Assembly (NCBI GenBank): GCA_001914405.1
Contig: MSDW01000001.1
Location: forward strand, 1,054,001-1,118,000
Source of the DNA: Candidatus Methanohalarchaeum thermophilum
GTDB lineage: Archaea > Halobacteriota > Methanonatronarchaeia > Methanonatronarchaeales > Methanonatronarchaeaceae
DNA: 64,000 nucleotides
Reading direction: 5' to 3'
This document shows positions 1 through 9,716 of this stretch, piece by piece. The notes beneath the pieces are model-generated. The model was not told where the DNA came from. It worked only from the letters and a program-made list of their open reading frames with translations, and did not search any database. Numbering within the stretch: the stretch's first letter is position 1; each line of letters opens with the position of its first letter. The position numbers and the translations under genes were made by a program.

Positions 1-587
1 GGATCTGCGCCTTCAAAGGGTATACCAAAGTTTAGAGTATCACAGACTCTGATTATGGCTTCCGGAGATATAGATAAGATCTCTTCAATTAATGGAAACG
101 CAAATTCATTCAAACTTGATCTTGTGAGATCCTCTATATGACACCTTGGTTTTAATCCGTGATCAACAACTTCTTGGATTACATCTAGGTAATGTTGTCT
201 AGCTTCCTCATAGTCTTCAAAGCCAATTTTATCGAATAAATGAGTATCTGAAACAGAAACCAATACACCAGTTTCGTTTATTCTCTCGAAGTCATTTAAT
301 AATTCCACATCTTTTTTAGCTGCTCTAATCCAGCCAGTGACCTCTGGTTTATCGTAACCTAGATCTAACATCTTTTTTGTAACTTGTCTGTCTCTATCAT
401 TATATAAAAAATTCTCAACCTTTTCAATACCTATCTTATGAAGGTATTTGTATATTTCAAGTTTGTCTTTGCTTTTAATAACTACTCCAGGCATTTGGGC
501 TCCTTCTCTCAATGTACCGTCGCTCAACTTAATCTCTCTGTCGTTTGGGATCTCTACCTCTGGTAGGTCTTCATATTTTCTGAACAT
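1..587 (-). CDS. DRE-TIM (HMGL/isopropylmalate-synthase-like) acyltransferase, N-terminal part
   Basis: The gene is cut by the window edge; only the first 195 codons are visible. I translated it by hand from the minus strand. It begins MFRKYEDLPEVEIPNDREIK and carries DGTLREGAQMPG near residue 23, the metal-binding DGTLR signature of the pyruvate-carboxyltransferase/HMGL barrel family (isopropylmalate, homocitrate and citramalate synthases, HMG-CoA lyase). Further along are SVSDTHLF and RCHIEDLTRSS, which fit later barrel strands, and IRVCDTLNFGIPFEG, close to the usual DT-G-P segment. The start is chosen because GAGGT lies 6 bases upstream on the minus strand. The usual DGxR(D/E)GEQ reads DGTLREGAQ here, so the substrate cannot be named. 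It is divergent from gatC. Confidence 0.72.
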   Translation of the reverse strand, partial: MFRKYEDLPEVEIPNDREIKLSDGTLREGAQMPGVVIKSKDKLEIYKYLHKIGIEKVENFLYNDRDRQVTKKMLDLGYDKPEVTGWIRAAKKDVELLNDFERINETGVLVSVSDTHLFDKIGFEDYEEARQHYLDVIQEVVDHGLKPRCHIEDLTRSSLNEFAFPLIEEILSISPEAIIRVCDTLNFGIPFEGAD

Positions 588-790
588 TTCATTACCTCAA
601 TTTTTTCTCCTAGTTACATTAACGGTTATATAATAATTTAAGATATCAAAAACAATTAAAATGTAACTCTTTCTCACAAAATTTAATCCTCCAAAAAAAT
701 ATAATTTCTTCCAGTTAAAATACAAAGAAGACTAAATTTTCATATGGGTTTTAACTTGATAATTTCGTTAAATTAAAAGAGGTGGGTTTT

Positions 791-1087
791 ATCTCTGACA
801 AAGAAATAACAGAAGAAGATGTAAAACATATAGCTAATTTAGCTAAGATCGACTTAGATGAAGTAGAAATTAAAAAATTCAAAAAACAGTTCAATGATAT
901 TTTAGATTACTTTAATAAGATAGATGAAGCTGAAACTGAAGGAGTCGAACCAACATACCATGGATTAAACTTGAAAAATGTAACCAGAGAGGACGAGGTA
1001 AAGGACGAACTAAGTCAAAAAGAGGCACTTGAAAATGCAAACGAGAGTGAGGACGGCTTCTTTAAGTCTCCAAGGGTGAAAGAATGA
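791..1087 (+). CDS. gatC: Asp/Glu-tRNA amidotransferase subunit C, probable AUC start
   Basis: GatC is the small belt subunit that clamps GatA to GatB in the amidotransferase that converts Asp-tRNA(Asn) (and in bacteria Glu-tRNA(Gln)) to the amide form. The protein has the family pattern: ITEEDVKHIANLAKIDLDE, then FNDILDYFNKIDEAETEGVEP, and a C-terminal acidic tail ending FFKSPRVKE. A GTG at 782 is in frame but lies inside the Shine-Dalgarno sequence GAGGTG (779-784). An ATC at 791, six bases after it, gives (M)SDKEITEEDV, which looks like a normal GatC N-terminus. I take ATC as more likely. The stop overlaps the gatA start, so gatCAB is translationally coupled. With 99 residues it has normal length. 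Confidence 0.88.
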   Translation: MSDKEITEEDVKHIANLAKIDLDEVEIKKFKKQFNDILDYFNKIDEAETEGVEPTYHGLNLKNVTREDEVKDELSQKEALENANESEDGFFKSPRVKE

Positions 1088-2487
1088 ATGCTAAGGAGAT
1101 TGTAAATGAAATAAAGAGAGGCGAGAAAACCGCGGCTGGTTTTCTATTTGAATGTAAGAATAAAATAGAAAAAAAGGAAGAAGAGATTAATGCATTTATA
1201 TCTCTCGATCTGGAAAGATCAATTGAAAAAGCTAAAGAAATAGATAAAAAAATAAAAGAAGGTAAAGATGTAGGTAAGCTAGCTGGTCTACCAATTGCAG
1301 TAAAGGACTCTATAACTACAAGTAATTTTAAGACTACCTGTGGCTCCAAGATGCTTGAAGGCTACCATCCTCCTTACGATTCTACAGTGGTATCTAAGAT
1401 AAAAGAAGAGGATGGGATCGTTATAGGTAAGGCCAATTGTGACGAATTCTGTATGGGTTCCTCAACCGAAACCAGTTACTTTGGGTCTACTAGAAACCCT
1501 GTTGATGAGGAGAGAGTGCCAGGAGGATCTTCAGGAGGAAGTGCGGCATCTGTAAAATATGGAGCGAATCCTCTCGCATTGGGCTCTGATACTGGAGGAT
1601 CCGTCAGATGCCCTGCCTCTTTTTGTGGAGTATATGGCCTTAAGCCAACATATGGCCAAGTCTCTAGGTACGGTCTAATAGCGTATGCAAGCTCTTTAGA
1701 TCAAATTGGCCCAATAGCTAATTCAATAGAAGGCATATCTCTTTTATTTAATGTAATCTCTGGTTCAAATGATATGGATTCAACAAAGGTAGAAGAAGAG
1801 AGAGGTGGATCCCAGATAGAATTAAGTTTGAATGATTTAAATATAGGAATTCCAAAAGAGTTCTATGGAGAAGGAGTAGATGAAGAGGTCGAAGAGAAAG
1901 TAAAAGAGAATTTAGACCAACTAAGAGATAAAGGAGCCAAGTTAAAAGAGATTAGTATTCCTAGTATGGAATACGCTTTATCAGCTTATTATATTGTAGC
2001 TATGAGTGAAGCGAGCAGTAATTTAGCGAGATTTGATGGTATACGATATGGATTTAAACAAAAAATGAATGATAACTGGGAAAAGGTGTTCTCACAGGTA
2101 AGAAAAACAGGTTTTGGAGAGGAAGTACGCAGAAGAATAATGTTAGGGACATACGCCCTGAGCACTGGTTACTACGAGAAATACTATGAAAAAGCACTTA
2201 AGGTCCGAACCCTCCTTAAAAGAGACTTTGAAAAGGCCTTTAAGGAAGTTGATTTTATAATAACTCCAACAATGCCATTTAGAGCATTCGAGATAGATGA
2301 AAAGATAGAGGATCCTCTATCTCTGTACATGGCAGATATATTGACCGTACCAGTAAACATGGCAGGCCTGCCATCTCTTTCAGTTCCCTGCGAAACAAAT
2401 GGGTTACCAATCGGTTTACAGATAATCGGAGATTCATTTGAAGAAGACAGAATAATTGAGTTAGCAAGGAAAATAAAGGAGGAATAA
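1084..2487 (+). CDS. gatA: Asp/Glu-tRNA amidotransferase subunit A (amidase)
   Basis: GatA hydrolyses glutamine and supplies ammonia to GatB through a tunnel. The amidase-signature triad is intact: Lys74 in GLPIAVKDS, cis-Ser149 in PGGSSGGSAA, and nucleophile Ser173 in GSDTGGSVR. The spacings of 75 and 24 residues match bacterial GatA. The protein has 467 residues, slightly shorter than many homologues, and ends in IGLQIIGDSFEEDRIIELA, the usual C-terminal amidase motif. It overlaps gatC by four bases and is followed after three bases by gatB, so the three subunits form one operon. GatCAB in an archaeon points to indirect Asn-tRNA synthesis; Gln-tRNA in archaea normally uses GatDE, which is not in this window. 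Confidence 0.96.
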   Translation: MNAKEIVNEIKRGEKTAAGFLFECKNKIEKKEEEINAFISLDLERSIEKAKEIDKKIKEGKDVGKLAGLPIAVKDSITTSNFKTTCGSKMLEGYHPPYDSTVVSKIKEEDGIVIGKANCDEFCMGSSTETSYFGSTRNPVDEERVPGGSSGGSAASVKYGANPLALGSDTGGSVRCPASFCGVYGLKPTYGQVSRYGLIAYASSLDQIGPIANSIEGISLLFNVISGSNDMDSTKVEEERGGSQIELSLNDLNIGIPKEFYGEGVDEEVEEKVKENLDQLRDKGAKLKEISIPSMEYALSAYYIVAMSEASSNLARFDGIRYGFKQKMNDNWEKVFSQVRKTGFGEEVRRRIMLGTYALSTGYYEKYYEKALKVRTLLKRDFEKAFKEVDFIITPTMPFRAFEIDEKIEDPLSLYMADILTVPVNMAGLPSLSVPCETNGLPIGLQIIGDSFEEDRIIELARKIKEE

Positions 2488-2490
2488 ATT

Positions 2491-3888
2491 ATGGATATTG
2501 TAATAGGTCTAGAGGTTCATATTCAGCTTCAAACGAATACAAAACTATTCTGTGGATGTAGCACGAATTATAGAGATTCCAAACCAAATAAACATACTTG
2601 TCCAATTTGTTTAGGACTACCAGGAAGCCTTCCTAAATTAAATCAAAAAGCCCTAGAATATGGGATCAAAGCCGGATTAGCTCTTGACTGCAATATAGCT
2701 GATTCGATGCAGTTCCATAGGAAAAATTACTTTTATCCAGACCTACCTAAGGGATTCCAGATCTCACAGTATGATTCTCCTTTAGCGACCGAGGGAACTG
2801 TTGAATTAAGCAATGGAAAAAAGATTGAGATCAGAAGAATACATCTGGAGGAAGATCCCGGTAGATTGGAACATCCAGCTGGTAAAAAACAATCTTATGT
2901 CGATTACAATAGATCTGGGGTTCCACTGTTAGAGATCGTGACAGAACCCGATATGTCGAGTCCTCAAGAGGCAAGAGATTTCTTAAGAAAGATTAGAGAG
3001 ATAATGGAGTATCTAAAGATCTTTGATGGAGGTCTAGAAGGATCATTAAGATGTGATGCGAATATCTCAATTGAAGGAGGCGGACGAGCAGAAGTAAAAA
3101 ATATTTCTTCTTATAAAGGAGCAGAAAAAGCTCTTAATTACGAGATTACGAGACAAAAAAACCTAATGAGAAGAGGAAAAGAGGTCAAAAGAGAAACTCG
3201 ACACTTCAATGAGGAACAAGGAATAACCAAACCATCTAGAGAGAAAGAAGAAGAACACGATTACCGTTACTTTCCTGAACCCGATCTACCTAGAGTAACT
3301 ATATCAAAAGAAAAGATCAAAGAGATCGAGGAATCTCTACCCGAGTTACCTGACGAAAAAAGAGATAGATTCCAGAAGGAATACGGGCTTTCTCAGGATC
3401 AAGCTGAGTCATTGACAACTTCTTTATTTTTGGCCGACTTCTATGAAGAAATTGCGTGTCAAATAGATCCAGAACTAACTGCAACTTGGGTTGCTGATAC
3501 TCTTAAGGGAGAACTTAGTTACCGAGGCATCAATTTGAAGGAATCTAATATAGAAAAAGAAGACTTGCTTTTCATCCTTAGATACTTAAAGGAAGACGAA
3601 ATAACTGAAAAGGGAGCCATAAAGGTAATGAGATCTACCTTGGACGAAAATAAGAAACCAGAAAAAATTATAGAAGAAGAAAATTTAAGGAGTATTTCTT
3701 TGGATGAAATTAGTGAAATAGCTAAAAGAGTAATAAAAGAAAACCCAGAAGCGATTGAAGATTATAGACAGGGAAAAGAAAAGGCCGTAAATTACCTAGT
3801 TGGCCAAGTTATGAAAGAAACAAATGGAAGAGCGGATCCTGGAGAAACTAATAAATTAATTCAAAAACAACTGGAGGAAATTGATTGA
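2491..3888 (+). CDS. gatB: Asp/Glu-tRNA amidotransferase subunit B
   Basis: GatB phosphorylates the mischarged aminoacyl-tRNA with ATP and amidates it. The N-terminal kinase half has [17 protein letters not shown], the zinc cysteines of the CGCS and CPICLGLPG motifs, and [34 protein letters not shown] and the [12 protein letters not shown] motif follow. The C-terminal 140 residues are the YqeY-like helical domain that touches the tRNA elbow. At 465 residues the length is standard. An ATG start is preceded by AAAGGAGGAA. The last codons overlap the TTG start of topA, an odd partner that suggests a housekeeping transcript rather than a dedicated gatCAB unit. Confidence 0.96.
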   Translation: MDIVIGLEVHIQLQTNTKLFCGCSTNYRDSKPNKHTCPICLGLPGSLPKLNQKALEYGIKAGLALDCNIADSMQFHRKNYFYPDLPKGFQISQYDSPLATEGTVELSNGKKIEIRRIHLEEDPGRLEHPAGKKQSYVDYNRSGVPLLEIVTEPDMSSPQEARDFLRKIREIMEYLKIFDGGLEGSLRCDANISIEGGGRAEVKNISSYKGAEKALNYEITRQKNLMRRGKEVKRETRHFNEEQGITKPSREKEEEHDYRYFPEPDLPRVTISKEKIKEIEESLPELPDEKRDRFQKEYGLSQDQAESLTTSLFLADFYEEIACQIDPELTATWVADTLKGELSYRGINLKESNIEKEDLLFILRYLKEDEITEKGAIKVMRSTLDENKKPEKIIEEENLRSISLDEISEIAKRVIKENPEAIEDYRQGKEKAVNYLVGQVMKETNGRADPGETNKLIQKQLEEID

Positions 3889-5915
3889 AGAAATTAATAA
3901 TAGCCGAAAAGGATAACACTGCAAAAAGAATAGCAGAAATATTATCAGAAGGAGATTTTGAAAAAGAAACTAAAAACAAGTTGTCTGTTTATTCCTTTAA
4001 CGGAAGCCAAGACCAAGTTAAGGTAATGGGTCTCAGAGGACATATAATGAAACTAGATTTTATCGAAAAATACAGTGATTGGCAGGAAACAAATCCTGAT
4101 GACCTAATAGATGCGGAAATAAAAAAAGATCCTCTTTATAAGAACATCTACGACCGCATTAAAGAAGAATCAAAGGACTCTGATAAAGTAATAATAGCAA
4201 CAGACTACGATAGAGAAGGAGAACTAATAGGTAAAGACGCTTACGATATAGTAAACGAAGTAAATGGATCGGATATAAGAAGAGCAAGATTTAGTGCCTT
4301 AACAAAAGACGAAATAGACGAAGCTTTTGATAACCTGGGAACTTTAGACTTTAATCTATCAGATTCTGGTGAAGCCAGACAGATAATAGATTTAATATGG
4401 GGAGCATCCCTAACCAGATTTATTTCACTAAACTCGATGAGATTTGGTAATAATTTCTTATCCGTAGGAAGAGTGCAGACCCCAACATTAGCTATAATAG
4501 TAGATAAAGAAAAAGAAATAGAGCAGTTTGACCCTACCCCATACTGGGAGATATACGCAAAGTTTGATGAAGAAAACGAATTTGAGGCCAAACACATAGA
4601 AGATAGATTCTGGGATAAAGAGAAAGCAGAAAAGGCCATAGATCAAGTAACAAAAAAAGCAACGGTCAAAGAATCTGAAACGAAGAAGAAATACGAATCC
4701 CCTCCCATACCCTTTAATACTACACAGTTCCTAAGAGCTTCTTCTTCCATAGGACTTTCTCCTTCAGCTTCAATGAGTATAGCTGAAACATTATACACAG
4801 AAGGATATATAAGCTACCCTAGAACAGATAATACTGTTTATCCTGATTCACTAGACTTTAATGAAAAACTAGATATGCTTTCAAGTGTAAGCGAATTAAA
4901 TGACCTAGCAAATTCATTATTAGGCAAAGAAAAATATTCTCCAACTAAAGGAGATAAATTTAGTACGGATCACCCTCCTATTCATCCAACTAGCCCAGTA
5001 AAAAAAGATAAGTTATCTAAAAAAGAATGGAAGGTCTACGAATTAATAGCAAGAAGATTTATGGCAACATTAGCAGATAAAGCAGTTAAAAGAAAAATTA
5101 AACTAAAAATAGAATCAAACGGTGAAGTATTTAAAACTACTGGCAAGAAATACATCAAACTAGGATGGAGACGATATTATCCTTATTACAAGAAAAAAGA
5201 AAGAGAACTACCAGCCCTTGAAGAAGGAAAAACGATTAAAGTAATTGAAAAAGACCTACATGAAAAGGAAACCAAGCCACCTAGGAGAATAGGAACAAAT
5301 AGACTTATCTCTAAAATGGAAGACCTCAACCTTGGAACAAAAGCAACAAGACATAATATTTTATCAAAACTATACTCTAGGAACTACATCCATGGTGATC
5401 CACCAAAGCCCACTAAAACAGCTGAGACAGTTATAGAAACCTTGGAAGAATATGCCGAACATATAACTAAGCCAAAAATGACAGCCGAACTTGAAGAAGA
5501 AATGGAAAAAATAAAAGAAGGTAAAGTAAATAAGGACCTGGTAGTAGATGACTCCAGAAAAATGCTAAAAAAAGTATTCAAGGAATTAAAAGAAAACAAA
5601 GACCTAATCTCGGAATCAATGCGTAAAGGACTCAGAGAAGACAAGATTATAGGCAAATGCCCAGAATGCGGTGAAGACCTAATTATAAGAAGAAGCAAAA
5701 AGGGCTCCAGGTTTGTAGGATGTACAGGGTACCCAGACTGCGAGTTTTCACTTCCACTGCCAAAAAAAGGTACATTAATTAAAACAAAACAAATATGCGA
5801 AGACCATGGCCTAAACAAACTTAAAGTAAGTAAAAATAATAGCTCCCCTTGGTTCCTAGGTTGTCCTCAATGTAACTACGAAGAATGGAAAAAGAGTGAA
5901 GCGACCTCTACCTAA
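3885..5915 (+). CDS. topA: Type IA DNA topoisomerase (topoisomerase I)
   Basis: The enzyme relaxes negatively supercoiled DNA through a 5'-phosphotyrosine link. The Toprim domain is at the N-terminus ([16 protein letters not shown], then DYDREGE at 107-113). The catalytic Tyr is 311 in YISYPRTDN. The C-terminus has two zinc modules: CPECGEDL with CTGYPDCEF, and CEDHG with CPQCNYEEW. The length of 676 fits archaeal TopA. The TTG start follows GGAGG and overlaps the gatB stop. The stop codon sits inside the hairpin of a mobile-element end (see 5897-5960), so the last residues, about ATST, are probably supplied by the insertion; the ancestral C-terminus may have been a little longer. The second zinc module is complete, so the enzyme should still work. 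Confidence 0.95.
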   Translation: MKKLIIAEKDNTAKRIAEILSEGDFEKETKNKLSVYSFNGSQDQVKVMGLRGHIMKLDFIEKYSDWQETNPDDLIDAEIKKDPLYKNIYDRIKEESKDSDKVIIATDYDREGELIGKDAYDIVNEVNGSDIRRARFSALTKDEIDEAFDNLGTLDFNLSDSGEARQIIDLIWGASLTRFISLNSMRFGNNFLSVGRVQTPTLAIIVDKEKEIEQFDPTPYWEIYAKFDEENEFEAKHIEDRFWDKEKAEKAIDQVTKKATVKESETKKKYESPPIPFNTTQFLRASSSIGLSPSASMSIAETLYTEGYISYPRTDNTVYPDSLDFNEKLDMLSSVSELNDLANSLLGKEKYSPTKGDKFSTDHPPIHPTSPVKKDKLSKKEWKVYELIARRFMATLADKAVKRKIKLKIESNGEVFKTTGKKYIKLGWRRYYPYYKKKERELPALEEGKTIKVIEKDLHEKETKPPRRIGTNRLISKMEDLNLGTKATRHNILSKLYSRNYIHGDPPKPTKTAETVIETLEEYAEHITKPKMTAELEEEMEKIKEGKVNKDLVVDDSRKMLKKVFKELKENKDLISESMRKGLREDKIIGKCPECGEDLIIRRSKKGSRFVGCTGYPDCEFSLPLPKKGTLIKTKQICEDHGLNKLKVSKNNSSPWFLGCPQCNYEEWKKSEATST

Positions 5916-5960
5916 ACCAGAGATTTTAAAAGGTATCTTCTCGACCACTATAAGATAAGT
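5897..5960 (+). mobile_element. Solo right end of a non-coding IS200/IS605-like element, fused to topA
   Basis: The segment reads GAAGCGACCTCTACCTAAAC, then CAGAGATTTTAAAAGGT, then TCTTCTCGACCACTATAAGA. It matches the right ends at 32549-32610, 34360-34402 and 18784-18832, including the terminal TCTTCTCAACC and the following AT-rich AGATAA. The interior of the element is missing; what lies to the left is the topA coding sequence. The TAA that ends topA is inside this end. Confidence 0.6.
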
Positions 5961-5973
5961 CAGAATCTAACGA

Positions 5974-6392
5974 GTGACATCCGTCCTCTCAATAAAGGAA
6001 TAGGGCTTCCCTATCTGTACCCTTCTGGTCCAGGGTTAAGGTATTATTGAGTGGAAGTAGCCGTGAACGGCCACCAACCGTACATACCCATCTTTCGAGA
6101 ATTCCCGCTCCATATCGCCGGCTTTCTACCTATCAACCTACCTATCAAAGAACCAAAAAGCTGATAGGGAGATGCCTTGGTCCTAGGCTCGGTCACAAGA
6201 GCCCCGTTCCCAACCTCACCATGTATTTATTGCGATGGAGACTTGCGCTTGAGTGCTTGGCCACTCGAACTTGGCTTATAAGCTGAGAATCTCTCAGCAA
6301 AAACCCTATTAGTCTCTCAGATACAAATACCTTGTAGTGATCCATCCCTTCTACCTAAAATCAGAGATTTGAGGAAAGAGGATTTCTCACCA
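5974..6392 (+). mobile_element. Non-coding structured mobile element, copy A
   Basis: This is a protein-free element, visibly richer in G+C than its surroundings. The left end is GTGAC followed by an imperfect hairpin and GGGCTTCCCT. The right end is GATCCATCCC, a CTACCT...AAATCAGAGATTT palindrome, then GGATTTCTCACC. The 3' half (about 6185-6390) aligns with copy C at 22464 over a long run: CTCGGTCACA, GAGCCCCGTT, TATTGCGATGGAG, GCTTGGCCACTC, ATACAAATACCTTG. The 5' half aligns with copy D at 23294: TTCCCGCTCCATATCGCC and ACCAAAAAGCTGATAGGG. A hairpin at 6063-6085 has eight-base arms (one mismatch) around the loop CCACCAA and covaries with copy D. The 79-codon reading frame inside has no recognisable protein and is not shared by the other copies. 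Confidence 0.72.
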
Positions 6393-6469
6393 AACACAGT
6401 TAAAGTTTTCTTCTAATAAAACCGTACAAATAATGTTTACTAGTATCTACAAATGATGTTTACTAGTAT

Positions 6470-7260
6470 CCAGAGGTTGTATAGGCATATTGAATTAGTA
6501 AATGAAATAGTCTTGTTGAGAAGTTTTTTGTTGTGGTTTTTGCTCTGAATCTATTTTTTTCAACTTTATAGCTTGTTTCTGTTCTTCGTCTTTGTTTAAG
6601 GAGTTTAGTATATTTTTTAGCGTTCTTATTATTAGTTTCTATGTTGGTTATGAAGTAGGTTTTTGCTTCTTCTCTTAATTTGTTGGGGGGTATAAGGGGA
6701 TTTGCTTTTTCTTTTCCAGTTGTTTTTCTTTTTTTTTTGCTTATTTGATGGTTTTTTGTAATTGTTTTTTTATTTTTGTTTTTTTCTAGTTTTTTTTTGT
6801 TTTTGTGGTCTTTTTTGTTTGTATAGTGAAGTTTGAATCAAGTTTTTTAAGCAAATTAACTACACGGACACAGTAAATTTCTCTATTTAAGTATACTCTC
6901 TTAGCATTTATTTTGTCTAAGCTATATTCTGAGAACTTTTTTAAGGATTTTATTTTCTTTGAATAGCTTTTTAATGATAAGGCTTTTAATATAAATCTTT
7001 TTTTGTCTTCTACTCTGAATACGGCTATAAACTTGTATGTGTGATGTGTTTCTTTTTTTGGTTGGGTTCTAAGAACTGTATCTGTGTCATTTTTTCCGTA
7101 GTATAGCTAGTCATGTATGTCTACTGTTATATCTGTGGGTTTTTTAAAATTTTTTATCTTTTTTAGTTTTTTCATATGTTTTTTCAAATACTGAATCTAA
7201 TTGGGGCTCAGTTTCTTTTTTTTTAGGTTACTTAGGTGGTATAGCAATGTATTAGGCTGA
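6470..7260 (-). pseudogene. Decayed ISH3/IS4-like DDE transposase
   Basis: Translation of the minus strand gives fragments typical of ISH3-type transposases: KPTDITVDIHD, then LYYGKNDTDTVLRTQPKKE, then THHTYKFIAVF, RVEDKKRFILKALSLKS, KRVYLNREIYCVRVVNLLKK, and, after a frameshift, ETSYKVEKNRFRAKTTTKNF with STRLFHLLIQYAYTT. The order matches the family. There are in-frame stops (one just after VDIHD) and the second catalytic position reads VYLNRE where active relatives have VYLDRG, so the element is dead. I see no clear terminal inverted repeats. It lies between element A and the minus-strand block that starts with the cyclodeaminase-like gene. Confidence 0.75.
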
Positions 7261-7683
7261 AGGATGATTATTTTTCTTGACTAAGCTATATGTTTTTGAG
7301 CCATTATTTGCGAATTTTATTGAAGGAAACATTGGGGGTGTTTATGTGAAGTTTCCTAAAACATGGAAAGGTTCGGAAGAGGCAATAGCGATTATTAACT
7401 TCTTTAAAAATGTAAAAATTAAAACAGACAAGGAAAAATAAAAAAACAAATTATTTATCTATTTTTTTAATTTACTTTCCGAACTACTGTAAAGGACGGA
7501 GCCTATACTGCTTCCTTACAAACCCACAAGGAGATAAAAAAGATAAAAACACCTGAAAAATATAATAGAAGTAATAAAGTTAATAAAAAAAATTAGGAAA
7601 AAAACAATGTTAATTTCCTTAGCTTAGTTTCTTTTCTCTGGCTCAGTTTATATATCTAAAAAATTATCTATTTGACTGAGAGG
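7261..7683. other. AT-rich gap, mobile debris
   Basis: About 420 bases with no gene I can support. A plus-strand frame near 7295-7441 can be read as FANFIEGNIGGVYVKFPKTW followed by KGSEEAIAIINFFKNVK and a stop; it has no start or Shine-Dalgarno sequence and I do not recognise it. The rest is low-complexity AT-rich sequence. Confidence 0.4.
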
Positions 7684-7730
7684 ACACCTTTCTAAATCTT
7701 TTGATTAGGCAGGGGTAGTTCACTTTTGGG
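7680..7730 (+). mobile_element. Solo right-end hairpin of the E-type non-coding element
   Basis: CACCTTTCTAAATC pairs imperfectly with GATTAGGCAGGGG, followed by GGGGTAGTTCAC. This matches the right end of copy E at 41324-41364 (AGGGGTAGTTGACA). It lies 10-50 bases past the stop of the minus-strand gene at 7739, so this is a second gene end carrying a solo element end. It could also act as a transcription stop for that gene. Confidence 0.45.
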
Positions 7731-7738
7731 TCCTTGAT

Positions 7739-8731
7739 TTATTTAAAGATCTGTATTTCCTTGTTTTTGTTATCTGGTTTGTTGGCTTTGTTATAGATCA
7801 TCCATCCGGTTGCTACATCCTGTACTGCGAGGCCAGTAGAGTCAAAGATTGTTACATCATTTGGTTCTTTTCTTCCCTTGGTTTTTCCAGTTACTAGTTC
7901 TCCTATATCTCCGTTTATGTCTTTTTCAGTTATAAGGTTCTCTGAGTAGGGTACATTTATCTCTCCACCGTGTTTAGCGGGTTCGAATTGATCTACATAT
8001 ATTTTTGATTTTTTTAGTATTTCTCCTTCTAATTCCTGTTTGCCTTTTGCGTCTGCTCCAATGGCATTGATGTGTAAACCGTCTTCAATCCATGACTCCT
8101 TTATTATTGGTTCTCTAACGGGTGTAGTAGTTACGAGTATATCAGTTCCTCTTGTTACCTCTTCTGCGTCCTCAAGTTCTATTGCTTCGATGCCTTGGTT
8201 CTGTATATAATCCCGTAGTTCTTTTCTCTTTTCTTCGTCTATGTCATAGATTTTAACATAGCTGATGTCTCTTACTTCATTTATTGCTTGAAATTGTTTT
8301 TTAGCTTGTACGCCACTTCCTATAAGTCCTAAAGTACTTGAATCTTTCTTGGATAGGTATTTAGTAGCTACTGCTCCTGCTGCACCTGTTCTATAAGATG
8401 TTAGCTCAGTTGCATCCATTAAACAAAATGGATAACCTGTTTTTGGATCGATCAGCAGTAAAGTGGCTAAAACTGTGGGCAGGTCTTCGTTGTCTGGATG
8501 AACATTAACTAACTTGCATCCTGCTACATCCTCTTCCTCGAGATAACCTAACATTGAACGGTAATCACCATTGTATTGATCAAAGAAAAGATAGGTCTTA
8601 GCAGGGATCTGCGTCTTACCCTCACCATATTCCTTAAAAGCTGATTCAACGGCTTCGATTACTTCTTCCATGGATAAAAGGTCACTTACTCTATTTCCAT
8701 CTAAGAAAACTGTGTTATTATTTTTTACCAT
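7739..8731 (-). CDS. Ornithine cyclodeaminase / mu-crystallin family NAD(P)-dependent enzyme
   Basis: The family includes ornithine cyclodeaminase, alanine dehydrogenase of archaeal type and ketimine reductases. The N-terminal substrate domain has GKTQIPAKTYLFF and GCKLVNVHPDN. TGAAGAVATKYLSKKDSS precedes the Rossmann motif GLIGSGVQAKKQF near residues 150-160. TTTPVREPI and HINAIGADAKGKQEL follow, typical of this family. The length of 330 residues is normal. The real substrate (ornithine, alanine, or an imino acid) cannot be read from the sequence. It is 30 bases downstream of the GGGPS gene and in the same direction, so it may be the last gene of that operon. The ATG is preceded by AAGAGGAAAACC on the minus strand. 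Confidence 0.88.
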   Translation of the reverse strand: MVKNNNTVFLDGNRVSDLLSMEEVIEAVESAFKEYGEGKTQIPAKTYLFFDQYNGDYRSMLGYLEEEDVAGCKLVNVHPDNEDLPTVLATLLLIDPKTGYPFCLMDATELTSYRTGAAGAVATKYLSKKDSSTLGLIGSGVQAKKQFQAINEVRDISYVKIYDIDEEKRKELRDYIQNQGIEAIELEDAEEVTRGTDILVTTTPVREPIIKESWIEDGLHINAIGADAKGKQELEGEILKKSKIYVDQFEPAKHGGEINVPYSENLITEKDINGDIGELVTGKTKGRKEPNDVTIFDSTGLAVQDVATGWMIYNKANKPDNKNKEIQIFK

Positions 8732-8760
8732 AAGGTTTTCCTCTTTAAGTTAGTGTAGAA

Positions 8761-9486
8761 TCAACAGATTCTTTCTTTAAAGCTACTTACTGCATCTTTT
8801 ATGTTATCTTTTGTTTCTATTGCAGTTCCTGTAACTATGAAGTCGGCTCCAGCTTTTGAAATTGCCTTAGCATGCTTAGGGTTTCTGATACCTCCGCCAA
8901 CTATTAGGTTAGCATCAATGTTTTCTTTAACTGCTTTTACCATCTTTGGTGGAACAGGTTTGTTAGCTCCTGAGCCGGCTTCCAGATAGATGTAATCCAT
9001 TCCCATGTATTGGCCAGCTAAGGAGTAAGCAACTGCGATTTCTGGTTTTTCTCTAGGAATTTCTTTTGCATCGCCGATGTAACCTACAGTACCTCCTGGC
9101 TCAACAATTAGATAGGCCATGGGTAGTACCTCTAAATCAAATTTTTTTATTAATGGAGCTCCTCTCATCTGAAATCCAGTTGTGTACATGGATTCCCTAG
9201 AGTTTAATAAACTCATGAAGAAAACTGCATCAGCTTTTGGGGTTAAACCTGAATGGTCTTGAGGGAAAAGTATTACTGGGAGTTCGGTAGTTTTCTTAAT
9301 AGCCTCTACTGTTTTATCAAGTATGGATTCTCCCTTTACTAGGGATCCTCCTACCATAAAAGCGTCTGTTCCTCCTTTTTCTGCTTCACTAGCTATTTCC
9401 TTTACTTTTGAGGGGCTCTGTTCATCCGGATCTATCAGTGATAAATGCTGGGTTTTTTCTTTGTCGAGGAGTTCTTCTATGTTCAT
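8761..9486 (-). CDS. Geranylgeranylglyceryl phosphate synthase
   Basis: The enzyme makes the first ether bond of archaeal membrane lipids, joining sn-glycerol-1-phosphate to geranylgeranyl diphosphate. Family marks on this TIM barrel are [10 protein letters not shown] at the start, [59 protein letters not shown], the phosphate-binding [14 protein letters not shown] and [11 protein letters not shown]. With 241 residues it is the usual size of archaeal group II GGGPS. Its ATG overlaps the stop of the L40e gene (ATGA), so the two are co-translated. This is one of the clearest archaeal markers in the window. Confidence 0.96.
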   Translation of the reverse strand: MNIEELLDKEKTQHLSLIDPDEQSPSKVKEIASEAEKGGTDAFMVGGSLVKGESILDKTVEAIKKTTELPVILFPQDHSGLTPKADAVFFMSLLNSRESMYTTGFQMRGAPLIKKFDLEVLPMAYLIVEPGGTVGYIGDAKEIPREKPEIAVAYSLAGQYMGMDYIYLEAGSGANKPVPPKMVKAVKENIDANLIVGGGIRNPKHAKAISKAGADFIVTGTAIETKDNIKDAVSSFKERIC

Positions 9487-9629
9487 CCTCTCCCTTCTTT
9501 AGATTTCTCTCTTAATCCCTTGTATCCACATTTTCTGCATTTTTCTGCATCTGATGGGTTTCTTGCGTTGCATTTCATACAAATTTTGAATTCAAATAAT
9601 TTTTTTTCTGCTTCTGGAAATCTTGCCAT
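9483..9629 (-). CDS. rpl40e: 50S ribosomal protein L40e (48 aa)
   Basis: This small gene is easily missed. Minus-strand translation starts [20 protein letters not shown], then [20 protein letters not shown] and ends EKSKEGRG. It carries the four zinc cysteines of L40e as CMKC and CRKCG, and the length of 48 residues is exactly that of archaeal L40e. The ATG is preceded by AGGTGTTAGAA on the minus strand. Its stop overlaps the GGGPS start by four bases. L40e is a late-assembling large-subunit protein, and NMD3, a large-subunit factor, is two genes away. Confidence 0.93.
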   Translation of the reverse strand: MARFPEAEKKLFEFKICMKCNARNPSDAEKCRKCGYKGLREKSKEGRG

Positions 9630-9716
9630 TTCTAACACCTTATTTCAGTTTTGATTTAAATTAAATCTTTTAGGAAATTAATTTTTTTAGGTTATAAAAA
9701 AATTGAGGTTTCTGTC

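Noticed and set aside
6047-6286. 79-codon open frame inside element A
   Set aside because: It lies wholly inside the G+C-rich non-coding element, has no family look, and is not kept in copies C or D.
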